Counted from the first letter of the stretch, positions 9,615-18,514 are shown. The stretch is 64,000 nucleotides of DNA from Oceaniovalibus guishaninsula JLT2003 (GCF_000299575.1 NZ_AMGO01000068.1:1-64000), one strand, 5' to 3'. Notes: generated from the letters alone by a model not told the origin. Numbers and translations: made by a program.

Positions 9615-10288
9615 TTGCCTTCCTCCCTCTGCAAATCCGCGCCGGGCGGCGGAAAGATGCGCGCCAGCGCCCCGGCGAACAGCCCTGTCAGCGTGTCCGC
9701 GTCGCGGCGCGGGCCGGTCAGTTGCCGGTCCATCGCCTGCCGGAACAGCCCGTCGATCATCGCATAGCTCGCCTCGGGCGCATCCGGCCCCTGCCCCATG
9801 CGGCGCGCGGCAAAGGCCACCGCGTCGATCAGCGTCGCCTCGATCTCCTCGACCGCCGGGCGGAAGGCGGTGTCGAACATCGCCTGCCCGCGGATGTCGT
9901 ACCAGAGGCGGTGCGTCTCGGCCTCGGCGACGATCGACCGTGCCAGCGCGCGCGCGAAGGCCGCGATGACCGCCTCGCGCCCCGTCGCGGGGGCAAGCGC
10001 TGCTTCCAGGGCGGCGGTGAAATCGCGCTTGTAGCGGCGCACGACCAGCACGATCAGGTCCGATTTGTCGGCAAAGTAATAGTGCAACGATCCCAGCGAC
10101 ATGCCGGACGCGGCGGCGATGTCGCGCAGGCTGGTGCGGGCATAGCCCAGCGATTTCAGCGTCTCCAGCGCGCTGGCGGCCAGTTCGGCGCGCTTGGCCT
10201 CGCGCCGCGCCGATTTGCGCGCGGCGCGGGGATCGGGCCGCGGATCGGGCCATGGATCGGGCCATGGATCGGGGACGGCGACGTTCAT
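9611..10288 (-). CDS. TetR-family regulator within the alkylsulfatase operon
   Basis: 225-aa TetR-type protein. The DNA-binding domain starts after an unusual N-terminal tail and reads TLKSLGYARTSLRDIAAASG then MSLGSLHYYFADKSDLI, the classic TetR helix-turn-helix. The tail MNVAVPDPWPDPWPDPRPDP is encoded by a 12-bp tandem repeat (10231-10275). The ATG at 10288 overlaps the aldehyde dehydrogenase stop, and the TGA overlaps the sulfatase start. It probably autoregulates the operon through the palindrome at 15366-15379. The ligand is perhaps the fatty alcohol, acid or acyl-CoA; that is inference. Confidence 0.88.
   Translation of the reverse strand: MNVAVPDPWPDPWPDPRPDPRAARKSARREAKRAELAASALETLKSLGYARTSLRDIAAASGMSLGSLHYYFADKSDLIVLVVRRYKRDFTAALEAALAPATGREAVIAAFARALARSIVAEAETHRLWYDIRGQAMFDTAFRPAVEEIEATLIDAVAFAARRMGQGPDAPEASYAMIDGLFRQAMDRQLTGPRRDADTLTGLFAGALARIFPPPGADLQREEGK
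10231..10275. repeat. 12-bp tandem repeat at the start of the TetR gene
   Basis: About 3.7 copies of GATCGGGCCATG: 10231-10242 (last bases GCG), 10243-10254 and 10255-10266 exact, 10267-10275 partial. In the coding frame it gives a repeating Pro-Asp-Pro-Trp/Arg tail before the helix-turn-helix. Because the unit is a multiple of three, copy-number change would alter tail length without a frameshift. Confidence 0.85.
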
Positions 10289-12009
10289 CCCGCCAGCGCG
10301 TCGGCGAAGATGCGCGGCAGGCGCGACCAGCGCGGATCGTGCTGGAACCGCACCAGCGCCTCGCCCAGCCTTTGCTGGCGGCGGTTGGTGACGAACCAGG
10401 GCGGTCGCGGCAGCAGCGTCCCCTGCCCCGAGGCGACCCCCCGCGGAAACGGCCGCCACGGCGCCTCGATCACGCCGCGCTCGACCCCGCCCAGCATGAA
10501 GGTGTTGTGCACCGTGCCGATGCCGCTGCCGACATCCGCCGGATCGTGCCCCGGAAACGCGCCCCAGGGCAGCGTCGCGGTCAGAAATCCCAGACCCGTC
10601 CAGGCGTTGACCGCGATGCAGCCATAGCGCAGCCGGGCCAGCATCTCGTCGAAGCGCCGCGCCCCGATGGCCCGCCGCGTCGCGGGATGGATCAGGATGT
10701 TGGCGCCCAGCGTCCCCGCCAGCCGGTCGTTGGCATAGTCGATGGCGGCGCGCAGAAACGCCTCGGGGTCCGGGGCGGGCAAAGCCACCCGCGACAGGGC
10801 GGGGCCGAACACCTCGACCTCGCGGAACCGCGCATCGCTTTCGGCATCGGCGATCAGCAGGTCGGGCGCCTCGCCCCGCGCGATCCGCTCGACCCCCGCG
10901 CCGTCGCCCGCGAAGGCGGCCAGACGGTCCTCGACGCCGGGATACCAGGCCGCCCGGCGGTCCCCGGCGGCGACGGCCGCGAAGGCATCCATCAGCGCCC
11001 CGGTCCGGTCCCAGCCCTCGGGCAGGATCAGCACCTGGCAGGCCACGCAGTTGAACCCCGAATTGTGCAGCTTCTGCGTCGCGATGTTCTGCGCCTGAAA
11101 GGCGATGTCGGCCTTCGACCAGGGGCCGGGCACCACGATGGTCGGGCAGACCGCGCCCAGTTCCGACGTGACGCGGCGGGGGTTCTTCGGCCGCCCCTCG
11201 GCCCGCCGGCGCGCGCCGTCGGCCCCGGTGCCCCAGACGATGGCGTCGTGCGTGGTCTGCGCGCCGGTCACGTGAATCTCGTCCACCAGCGGATGATCCG
11301 ACAGATAGGCCCCCACCTGCCCGTCCCCGCCGACGATCCGCAGCGCGCCCCTGGCGATCAGCGGCGACAGGGCCGCGCGCAGGATCGGCGCCAGATACTC
11401 GTTGACGGGGTTCATCTTCAGCAGAACCACCTGATGTTCCGAAAAGAGCTTGTGGAACGCATCCAGCGGCGCGATGGCCGCGATGTTGCCCGCCCCCAGC
11501 ACCAGCGCCACCTTGCCGCGCCGGTCCTGCGGCGGCGTGTCGTAGGCCCCGGCGGCAAGGCGGCGCGTTTCGGCGCGGTCCACCCCCGGCCGCATCCACA
11601 CCTCGGCCGTGACACCCGACAGCAGCAGCCTGTCCCAGACCGTATGCGGCGAAACGCGCAGGGCGATCTGCCCGTTCGGCAGGTCGCGCACCGGCAGATC
11701 GTCCAGGAACGCCTTGCCGTCCAGCCGCGACAGCGTCTCGATCAGGCCGTTGCAGGCCGACATCACCGCATAAGGCCCCGACAGCCATTCCTCGCCCACC
11801 AGCGGCGATTCGGGCGGGATGCGCTTGTGGTGCGCCGCCGCCATCGCCCAGATCTCGGCCTGTTCCAGCAGGCAATCCTTCACCTCGCGCAGCAGGGCGA
11901 TGCGCGCCTGGACCGGCAACCGCGCCCAGTCGTCCTTGGCCGCGTCCAGTTGCGACAGGGCGGCGTCCAGACCGGCGCGGTCCTGGGTGATGCGCTCGGG
12001 CGCGCTCAT
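10285..12009 (-). CDS. Aldehyde dehydrogenase-superfamily protein, probably fatty aldehyde to fatty acid
   Basis: 574-aa member of the aldehyde dehydrogenase superfamily, longer than the usual 480-500 aa. The catalytic cysteine is likely in NSGFNCVACQVLILPEGW, the general-base glutamate in VTSELGAVCP, and the C-terminal part contains EVEVFGPALSRV. The nucleotide-binding FTGS-type motif is replaced by HVTGAQTTHDAIVWG, so this is a divergent branch. It is joined to the acyl-CoA ligase upstream and the TetR gene downstream by ATGA overlaps. Context suggests that it oxidises the long-chain aldehyde made by the GMC dehydrogenase. A reductase acting on acyl-CoA cannot be excluded. Confidence 0.8.
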   Translation of the reverse strand: MSAPERITQDRAGLDAALSQLDAAKDDWARLPVQARIALLREVKDCLLEQAEIWAMAAAHHKRIPPESPLVGEEWLSGPYAVMSACNGLIETLSRLDGKAFLDDLPVRDLPNGQIALRVSPHTVWDRLLLSGVTAEVWMRPGVDRAETRRLAAGAYDTPPQDRRGKVALVLGAGNIAAIAPLDAFHKLFSEHQVVLLKMNPVNEYLAPILRAALSPLIARGALRIVGGDGQVGAYLSDHPLVDEIHVTGAQTTHDAIVWGTGADGARRRAEGRPKNPRRVTSELGAVCPTIVVPGPWSKADIAFQAQNIATQKLHNSGFNCVACQVLILPEGWDRTGALMDAFAAVAAGDRRAAWYPGVEDRLAAFAGDGAGVERIARGEAPDLLIADAESDARFREVEVFGPALSRVALPAPDPEAFLRAAIDYANDRLAGTLGANILIHPATRRAIGARRFDEMLARLRYGCIAVNAWTGLGFLTATLPWGAFPGHDPADVGSGIGTVHNTFMLGGVERGVIEAPWRPFPRGVASGQGTLLPRPPWFVTNRRQQRLGEALVRFQHDPRWSRLPRIFADALAG

Positions 12010-13637
12010 TCTTCCGTATCCGCCATCAGGCAATCGCCGTATGTGTCGCGCAGCACGGTTTTCAGCACCTTGCCCGTGGCCCCCAGGGGCAGCGCATCGA
12101 CGAAGATCACCCGGTCGGGCACCTGCCAGTCCGCGACCCGCCCCTTGTAGATCGACAGGATCTCGGCCTCGTCCGGCGTCTCGCCCGCGCGCGGCACGGC
12201 GATCAGCACCGGGCGTTCGTCCCATCGGGGATGCCGCGCGGCGATGGCGGCGGCGGTGGCCAGACGGGGATGCGCGGCGGCGATGTTTTCCAGCTCGACC
12301 GTGGAAATCCACTCGCCGCCCGACTTGATCATGTCCTTGGCGCGGTCGCGGATCGTCATGTAGCCGTCGGGATCCAGCGTCGCGATGTCGCCGGTATCGA
12401 ACCACCCGTCCGCCGTCAGCGCGCCGCCCTCCTGCCCGTGATAGCCCGCGGCGACCCAATGGCCGCGGATCTGCAACCGCCCGGCGCTTTGCCCGTCATG
12501 GGGCACCGGCGCGCCGAACTCGTCGCGCAGCCGCAGCTCGACCCCATAGGGCGGACGGCCCTGCCCCTGCCGCAACGCGGCCTTGGCATCCCGCGGCAGA
12601 TCGTCGTGCTTTTGCAGCAGCTGGTTCAGCGTGCCCAAAGGCGTCGTCTCGGTCATGCCCCAGGCATGGATCAGCTCGGTGCCGTAACGGTCGCGGAAGG
12701 CGGCGATCATCGACGGCGGCAGGGCCGATCCGCCGACCACCGTGCGTTGCAGCGTCTCGGCCTTCGATCCGGTCTTTTCCAGCGCCTGCAACAGCCCCAT
12801 CCAGATCGTCGGCACCCCCAGCGCCAGCGTCACCTTCTCGCCGTCGATCAGCCGCACCAGGCTTTCGCCGTCGAGGTTGGGGCCGGGCAGCACCAGCCTG
12901 GCGCCCACCGCCGCCGCGATATAGGGCACCCCCCAGGCATTGACGTGAAACATCGGCACCACCGGCATCACCGTGTCGCGCGCGCGGATCGCCAGACCGT
13001 CGGGCTGGTTGCCGCCCAAGGTATGCAGCACGATGGCGCGGTGCGAATAAAGCACGCCCTTCGGCGCCCCCGTCGTGCCGCTGGTATAGCAAAGCGCCGC
13101 CGCCTCCGTCTCGGCCAGTTCGGGCCAGTCATGGCCCCGATCGCCCCGCGCCAGCAGCTCGTCGTAGAAGGCCAGCCCCTCGATCCGGGCCGCCGCATCG
13201 TCGTCCCGCCCGTCCATCAGCACAAGGTGGCGCAAACCGGGCACCCGTCCGGCCAGCTTCTCGACCAGGGGCGCGAAGGTCGCGTCGAAGAACAGCACCT
13301 CGGCCCCCGCATCGCCCAGGATGAAGGCGATCTGATCGGGCGTCAGGCGCGGATTGACGGTATGCGTCACCCGCCCGCCCGCACCCACGCCGAAATAGAT
13401 CTCCAGATGCCGCCGGTTGTTCCACGCGATGGTGGCGCAGCGCGCGCCCCGCGCCACCCCCAGCCCGTCCAGCGCCGAGGCGAGCCGCCGCGCATGGGCC
13501 GCGACCGTGCCCCAATCCGTCCGCTCGATCCCGCCCGCCGTGGCGACCGACACGATGTCGGTGCCCGCGTGATACCGCTCGGCATGGTCGATCAGCGACC
13601 CCACCGTCAGCGGCAGATGCATCATCCGTCCCCGCAT
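12006..13637 (-). CDS. Medium/long-chain acyl-CoA synthetase (AMP-binding family)
   Basis: 543-aa adenylate-forming ligase that would activate the fatty acid released by the pathway to acyl-CoA. The AMP-binding P-loop is YTSGTTGAPKGVLYSHRA (about 190-207). Other motifs are HAWGMTETTPLG, the GWFDTGD hinge region, DRAKDMIKSGGEWIS and the C-terminal lysine in LPLGATGKVLKTVLR. The start at 13637 follows a GGGGGG run; MMHLPL four codons later is an alternative start. It lies 19 bp after the GMC gene stop and overlaps the aldehyde dehydrogenase start. Confidence 0.92.
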   Translation of the reverse strand: MRGRMMHLPLTVGSLIDHAERYHAGTDIVSVATAGGIERTDWGTVAAHARRLASALDGLGVARGARCATIAWNNRRHLEIYFGVGAGGRVTHTVNPRLTPDQIAFILGDAGAEVLFFDATFAPLVEKLAGRVPGLRHLVLMDGRDDDAAARIEGLAFYDELLARGDRGHDWPELAETEAAALCYTSGTTGAPKGVLYSHRAIVLHTLGGNQPDGLAIRARDTVMPVVPMFHVNAWGVPYIAAAVGARLVLPGPNLDGESLVRLIDGEKVTLALGVPTIWMGLLQALEKTGSKAETLQRTVVGGSALPPSMIAAFRDRYGTELIHAWGMTETTPLGTLNQLLQKHDDLPRDAKAALRQGQGRPPYGVELRLRDEFGAPVPHDGQSAGRLQIRGHWVAAGYHGQEGGALTADGWFDTGDIATLDPDGYMTIRDRAKDMIKSGGEWISTVELENIAAAHPRLATAAAIAARHPRWDERPVLIAVPRAGETPDEAEILSIYKGRVADWQVPDRVIFVDALPLGATGKVLKTVLRDTYGDCLMADTEE

Positions 13638-13655
13638 GGCCCTTGCCCCCCTTCG

Positions 13656-15302
13656 CTATTCCGCCGCCACGCCTTGCGGCGCGCGGCCCCGGATCGTGTC
13701 GGCCGCCTTTTCCGCGATCATGATCGTGGGCGCGTTGGTGTTGCCGCCGATCAGCGTCGGCATCACCGACGCATCCACCACGCGCAGCCCCTCCATCCCG
13801 CGCACCCGCAGCGCGGCATCGACGACCGCCCCCGCATCCCCCGCCGGCCCCATCCGGCAGGTGCCCACGGGGTGATAGATCGTGTCCGCCCGCGCGCGGA
13901 CATGCCCCTCCCAGTCGGCATCGCTCATGCCGTCGCGGATGCCGAACAGTTCCGTCCGGCAATAACGGGCCAGGGCGGGCGCCTGCAGGATCGCGCGGGT
14001 CATCTTCGCGCCCCGGATCGTCGTCTCCAGATCGCGCGGATCGGACAGATAGTTCGGGTCGATCGCCGGCGGCGCCATCGGATCGGCCGATCGCAGCCCG
14101 ACCTGCCCCCGCGAATGCGGCCGCAGCGCGCAGACATGGCACGAATAGCCGTGCCCCAGATGCAGCTTGCGCGCATGGTCGTCCACGATCGAGATGACGA
14201 AATGAAGCTGCACGTCCGGCCGGTCCAGCCCCGGTCGCGTCTTCAGGAACGCCGCCCCTTCGGCGAAGGGCGTGGCGATCATCCCGCCGCCATCGCGACG
14301 CCAGGCCCAGGCATGGCGCATCAGCCCCCAGGTCGCCCGCGCGCCGATGCCGAAATTGTCGGTGTCGCGGGTCTTGCAGGCCAGGATGAAATCCAGATGG
14401 TCCTGCAGGTTCTGCCCCACCCCCGGCAGATCGTGCGCAACCGCGATGCCATGTGCGCGGATGTCCTGCCCCCGCCCGATCCCCGACAGTTGCAGCAGTT
14501 GCGGCGACCCGAAGGCGCCCGCGCTCAGGATCACCTCGCGCCGGGCGCGCACGACGCGCTCCTCGCCGCGGCGGCCCTTGCGCCACGCGACCCCGGTGGC
14601 GCGCCGCCCCGCCAGCACGATCCGCGTCGCATGGGCGCGCGTCTCGACATGCAGGTTCGCGCGGCGGCCCATGACGGGATGCAGATAGGCGGCGGCGGCC
14701 GAGCATCGCTCGCCCCGGCGGGGGCCGGAATGAAACTGCGTCACCTGATAAAGACCGATGCCCTCGTTGTCACCCCGGTTGAAATCCGCGACCGCGCGAT
14801 GCTGCAACTGCGTGCCCGCCTCGACGAAGGCGCGGCTGATGGCGCGCGGATGCGGCTGGTCGCGCACCTGCAACGGCCCGTCGGCGCCGTGCGCGTCGTC
14901 CGCGCCGCTGGCATTGCCCTCGCTGCGGATGAAATAGGGCAGAACGTCGTCCCAGCCCCAGCCGTCCAGCCCGCTTTCGGCCCAATCGTCGTAATCCGAC
15001 CGATGGCCGCGGATATACAGCATCGCGTTGATCGCGCTCGACCCGCCCAGCCCCTTGCCGCGCGGCTGGTATCCGCGCCGCCCGTTCAGCCCCGGCTGCG
15101 GCACGGTCTTAAACGCCCAGTTGCTGATGCGCCCGTGCCCCGGCATCATCGCCACCACCGCCGCCGGCGCGCGGATCAGCAAATGCCGCCCCTCGCCGCC
15201 CGCTTCCAGAAGGCACACGCTGGTTGCCGGATCCTCGCTCAGCCGCGCGGCCAGCACCGCGCCCGCCGACCCGCCCCCGACGATGACATAATCGAACTCC
15301 AT
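13656..15302 (-). CDS. GMC-family FAD alcohol dehydrogenase (AlkJ/choline-dehydrogenase-like)
   Basis: 548-aa flavoprotein of the glucose-methanol-choline oxidoreductase family. It opens with MEFDYVIVGGGSAGAVLAAR, the Rossmann dinucleotide fold, and continues to an E-AGG ribose-binding motif. The GMC signature is in RGKGLGGSSAINAMLYIRG. The C-terminus has HPVGTCRMGP, with the catalytic histidine, and SVMPTLIGGNTNAPTIMIAE. It is the first gene of the alkyl-sulfate operon. There it would oxidise the long-chain primary alcohol to the aldehyde, probably feeding electrons to the respiratory chain as AlkJ does. The choline alternative is less likely because no betaine genes accompany it. Confidence 0.9.
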   Translation of the reverse strand: MEFDYVIVGGGSAGAVLAARLSEDPATSVCLLEAGGEGRHLLIRAPAAVVAMMPGHGRISNWAFKTVPQPGLNGRRGYQPRGKGLGGSSAINAMLYIRGHRSDYDDWAESGLDGWGWDDVLPYFIRSEGNASGADDAHGADGPLQVRDQPHPRAISRAFVEAGTQLQHRAVADFNRGDNEGIGLYQVTQFHSGPRRGERCSAAAAYLHPVMGRRANLHVETRAHATRIVLAGRRATGVAWRKGRRGEERVVRARREVILSAGAFGSPQLLQLSGIGRGQDIRAHGIAVAHDLPGVGQNLQDHLDFILACKTRDTDNFGIGARATWGLMRHAWAWRRDGGGMIATPFAEGAAFLKTRPGLDRPDVQLHFVISIVDDHARKLHLGHGYSCHVCALRPHSRGQVGLRSADPMAPPAIDPNYLSDPRDLETTIRGAKMTRAILQAPALARYCRTELFGIRDGMSDADWEGHVRARADTIYHPVGTCRMGPAGDAGAVVDAALRVRGMEGLRVVDASVMPTLIGGNTNAPTIMIAEKAADTIRGRAPQGVAAE

Positions 15303-15361
15303 CGCTCCCCCCCCGTCGCCTCAGACCCCGAAAGGGCCGCCGCCGACAAAGGCTAGAAAGG

Positions 15362-15391
15362 ATTCTGGACGCTCGTCCAAAACTTTCTCAA
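15362..15391 (-). promoter_or_regulatory. Promoter of the alkylsulfatase operon with TetR-type operator
   Basis: On the minus strand TTGAGA (15391-15386), an 18-bp spacer and CAGAAT (15367-15362) form a promoter for the GMC gene. The spacer carries the perfect 6+6 palindrome TGGACG-CT-CGTCCA (15366-15379), a typical TetR-family operator shape that would block polymerase when occupied. It lies between the rep stop and the GMC start. The assignment to the operon's own TetR protein is inferred from location. Confidence 0.68.
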
Positions 15392-15422
15392 ATTCCGTTA
15401 CGTCATTCGATGGACAAGGCCC

Positions 15423-16661
15423 CTACCCCGCCTCGGCCATGCTGCCGGGGCGCATTTCCTCCCAGAAGGCGACGATGGCGGCATGGTTCAGCGCCGACAT
15501 CCATCCGTTGCGGTCGAAATCGTCGCGCGCCGACGCGTCGCCGATGCGGCCCGCGAACAGCCGCTTGTCGGCGTCGCGCTGCGTGGGGCTGCGCGCGGCC
15601 ACATTCTTCTGGATGCGCTCCAGCATCCGCGCCCGCGCGCTCAGCCCCGCCCCCGATGCGCCCGCGACCGGGGCCGCCGCCGCCGGAGCACCCCCCTGCC
15701 CTTTCACGGCCTCGCCCGCCATGACCGCCGACAGATAGCGCGCGGGATGGCGCACGTCGCCCTGCCCCGCGACGTAATCCAGCCGCGCCGCCACCGCCGC
15801 CTCGCCCAGATCGACCAGCCATTGCCGCGCCAGACGGTCGGCGATGCCCATGGCCACCAGCCGCGCATGGACGGGCGAATGCCGCAGCCCCGCCCCGTCA
15901 TCCATGTCCAGCATCGCCAGTTGCGCGTTGCGTTCGATGGCGAACCGGATGTCGGTGACGACGCGGCCGCGCTTGCGGGTATGCGGCGTGACCACGATGT
16001 TGCTGGTGCGGTTCACCTCGGCCACCGCCGGTTTGACGATCTTGGCGTTCAGATGCTTGAACGTCTCGTAATAGGCGGAATCGGCAACCCCCATCAGCCG
16101 GCGGAACGTCTCCAACGGCCACCAGCCGGTGCTGCCGGTCCGCACGAAGCGATAGCAATTCTCGTAAAGCGCCAACGCGTGACCGCTGGTGAACCGCCGC
16201 TGGATGTTCAGGTCGATCAGCGCGAAGACCTTGGGATCGCGCAGCTTTTCGGCCAAGGCGGGCGAATAGGCATAGCGGCACACCCCCGCTTTCAGCGTGG
16301 CGAAGCTCAGCAGGCTCGACACGCCCCATTCCTGCCGCCCCGCCTCGTCCAGCATGTCCCATTCGGCCACGGTCTCGACCAGGCCGCGCAGCGACGCCTT
16401 CAGCGTCTCGTTGTCGTTGGAATTGTAGCCGATCATCAGACACAGCGTCTGCGCGTCGATCTCGAAGGTGGGCTGCCGCCCTAGCCCGTCATAGGCGTTC
16501 AGCAGCAGCACGTTCGACAGCTTGCGCTGCAACAGCGTCAGCCGCCCCGAGACATGGATCGCCGCGACATGCTTCTTGACCGAACCGCGCCGCAGCGCCC
16601 CCGTCAGACGGTCCCGCGGAATGTCGCCCACGGGGCGCGCCGCCGTCTCGGTCTCGGTCAT
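15423..16661 (-). CDS. Plasmid replication initiator (Rep_3/RepB-type)
   Basis: 412-aa replication initiator of the Rep_3 superfamily, which binds origin repeats through two winged-helix domains. I start at 16661 (MTETETAARPVGDIPRDRL) because GAGAGG sits 6 bases upstream. Recognisable parts are RRGSVKKHVAAIHVSGRLTL and LLQRKLSNVLLLNAYDGLGR near the N-terminus, and SGHALALYENCYRFVRTG followed by FRRLMGVADSAYYETFKHLN in the middle. The C-terminal third is Ala/Pro-rich and variable. Divergent from parAB across a 470-bp origin-like gap, the arrangement described for RepB-type replicons of Rhodobacterales. It shows that this DNA is, or once was, a plasmid or chromid. Confidence 0.88.
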   Translation of the reverse strand: MTETETAARPVGDIPRDRLTGALRRGSVKKHVAAIHVSGRLTLLQRKLSNVLLLNAYDGLGRQPTFEIDAQTLCLMIGYNSNDNETLKASLRGLVETVAEWDMLDEAGRQEWGVSSLLSFATLKAGVCRYAYSPALAEKLRDPKVFALIDLNIQRRFTSGHALALYENCYRFVRTGSTGWWPLETFRRLMGVADSAYYETFKHLNAKIVKPAVAEVNRTSNIVVTPHTRKRGRVVTDIRFAIERNAQLAMLDMDDGAGLRHSPVHARLVAMGIADRLARQWLVDLGEAAVAARLDYVAGQGDVRHPARYLSAVMAGEAVKGQGGAPAAAAPVAGASGAGLSARARMLERIQKNVAARSPTQRDADKRLFAGRIGDASARDDFDRNGWMSALNHAAIVAFWEEMRPGSMAEAG

Positions 16662-17131
16662 GGCGTGCCTCTCGTCGCCGGAATGCGCGAATCTGCGTCG
16701 CGCTTGCCGAAGGATCGCATCATGGGCACCCCGTTTCAACCCGTTGCTGGATACCGCAGGCTGCGCGCCCAAAGGTATCCGTCTACAGGATGACCCATGC
16801 GGATGAACGACAGGTTGCCGCTGCGCGCGCTGCTTTAACCCGCGCAACGGCCCCGGAACGTGCAATTCCCGCGAATCGGCCCCGAAACCCCCGCATTCGG
16901 GCACCCGTCGTCCCGCAGACGGATACCTTTCGCCCCGTATCCGGGCGCCGGTTGGCCTGCAAGTCTTTGTTATCGGGCAGGTTTCTTGTGCCAAACCCCT
17001 GAAAGTCCTCAAATAAACCCAAACGGATTGCTGCCGTTCCTTGTTTTATTTGGGTTTTCAGGTGCCGGATTCTCTCCACATGCCGGCTTTTCGCGCATAT
17101 ACGGGGTTCAGCAGCAGATACCGGACCGCCC
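16662..17131. other. Candidate replication origin / partition control region with iteron-like motifs
   Basis: A 470-bp gene-free gap between rep and parA. The core CGGATACC or a one-base variant occurs five times in both orientations: 16749-16756, 16774-16781, 16920-16927, 16937-16943 and 17116-17124. Two copies lie in a perfect 14-bp inverted pair, AAAGGTATCCGTCT (16771-16784) and AGACGGATACCTTT (16917-16930). A local AT-rich stretch at 17004-17060 contains AAACCCAAA (17015-17023) and its inverse TTTGGGTTT (17049-17057), flanked by CCTGAAA (16998-17004) and TTTCAGG (17056-17062). Such features fit Rep-binding iterons, an unwinding element and an operator or parS site. Which part is which cannot be decided here. 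Confidence 0.6.
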
Positions 17132-18514
17132 ATGACATCCTCCGACAAGCCGCCCTATTTCGGGATCGACCCCGCCAAGGCCGCCGCCGCCCAGGCCGCG
17201 CCCGTGGACACGGCGCGCTTCGCCCGCGCCGCCAGCTTCGCCGCCCGCGGCCGCGACGAGCTGGCCCGCGCCGGCCACGCACCCGACGGCCACAAGCGCC
17301 TGCGCCTCTTTTCCACATGGGAGGTATGTAGATACCTCATCCCCGTCGCCCCCGCCCATTTCCGCCGCGTCCTCAAGGCCCACCCCGACCTGCCCCAGGG
17401 CCTCGGCGACGGCAATTCCAAATGGTTCAGCCTCGAAGAAATCATGCGCCTGCGCGATCACTTCGCCACCGAAGGGGCCGCCAACCGCGAATACCGCCCC
17501 TGGCGCCCCAAGGGCGTCGCGGCCAAGGTCGTGGCGGTGGCGAATTTCAAGGGCGGGGTCGGCAAGACCTCGACCTGCGCCCACCTCGCCATGTCCGCCG
17601 CCCTCGACGGCTACCGGGTGCTGACCATCGACCTCGATTCGCAGGGGTCGCTGACCTCGATCATGGGGGGCAAGGTCGCCGACGAATGGCAGACCGCCTT
17701 CCCCCTCATCGCGCGCGACTTCGCCCGCGCGGTCGAGGAGGAGAACCGGGTCAGGGCGGCGGCCGGGGACGCGGCGCTTTCGCTGGACGAAACCCTGACC
17801 GAAGCCCTGAAGGTTTCGCCGCGAAACCTCATACAATCAACGCATTGGCCTAATATCGACCTGATCGGCGCGCAGCTTAACCTGTATTGGGCCGAGTTTC
17901 AGGTGCCGGTCTGGCGGATGCAGCTGCGGTCTTGGCCGCTTTGGGACGCGTTGCTGAACCAGCTTGGGGCGGACGGGTTACTGAATGATTACGACATCGT
18001 TCTGTTGGATACGCCGCCGGCCCTGGGCTATCTGACGATCAACGCGCTGTCGGCGGCGGATATCCTGCTGGTGCCGCTGGGGGCGTCGTTTCTGGAGTTC
18101 GACAGCACCGGGCGGTTCTTCGACATGCTCTATTCCACCTTCGCGTCGATCGAGGACGGGGAGAACCGGGCGCGGCGGCGGGACGGGCTGCCGGAGATGA
18201 AGTTCGAATGGGACGCCGTGCGGACCATCATCACCCGTTTCGACGCGGCGCAGCAGACCGATCTGGCCAACGTGATCCAGGCCTATTTCGGCGATCTGAT
18301 GACCACCTTCCGGCAGGAGCTGACGGCGATGGTGGGCCAGGCGGGCGAGCAGGTGAACGGCATCTACGAGGCCGATTACCGCGAGTTCAACCGCGACACC
18401 TATACCCGCGGACGCGAGACGTTCGACCGGACCTGGGCCGAGGTGAAGGAAATCATCATGGGCGCCTGGTGGCGCGATTTGCAGGAGAGGGAGGCGCGCG
18501 ATGGCGAAGCGTAG
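17132..18514 (+). CDS. parA: ParA-type partition ATPase
   Basis: 460-aa plasmid-segregation ATPase. The N-terminal third is a DNA-binding region with a MerR-like helix-turn-helix (LRLFSTWEVCRYLIPVAPAH, about 57-76), as in large type Ia ParA/SopA proteins that also repress their own operon. The deviant Walker A KGGVGKT is at 140-146, followed by the A' motif TIDLDSQGSLTS; the Walker B segment reads YDIVLLDTPPALGYLTINAL. It is divergent from rep and overlaps parB by 14 bases. It moves ParB-bound DNA to daughter cells. Confidence 0.94.
   Translation: MTSSDKPPYFGIDPAKAAAAQAAPVDTARFARAASFAARGRDELARAGHAPDGHKRLRLFSTWEVCRYLIPVAPAHFRRVLKAHPDLPQGLGDGNSKWFSLEEIMRLRDHFATEGAANREYRPWRPKGVAAKVVAVANFKGGVGKTSTCAHLAMSAALDGYRVLTIDLDSQGSLTSIMGGKVADEWQTAFPLIARDFARAVEEENRVRAAAGDAALSLDETLTEALKVSPRNLIQSTHWPNIDLIGAQLNLYWAEFQVPVWRMQLRSWPLWDALLNQLGADGLLNDYDIVLLDTPPALGYLTINALSAADILLVPLGASFLEFDSTGRFFDMLYSTFASIEDGENRARRRDGLPEMKFEWDAVRTIITRFDAAQQTDLANVIQAYFGDLMTTFRQELTAMVGQAGEQVNGIYEADYREFNRDTYTRGRETFDRTWAEVKEIIMGAWWRDLQEREARDGEA

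Noticed and set aside
10231-10275. Short regular repeats as a CRISPR array
   Set aside because: The copies are contiguous 12-mers without spacers, inside a coding frame, and no cas genes are present.
12231-15356. A 1041-codon open frame on the plus strand opposite the ligase and GMC genes
   Set aside because: It is antisense to two genes with clear motifs and good ribosome sites; its translation is low-complexity Arg/Pro/His-rich, as expected when GC-rich coding DNA is read on the wrong strand.
17022-17038. AACGG/CCGTT hairpin in the rep-par gap as an antisense RNA gene
   Set aside because: A 5-bp stem with no promoter or terminator; it is better treated as part of the origin-like region.
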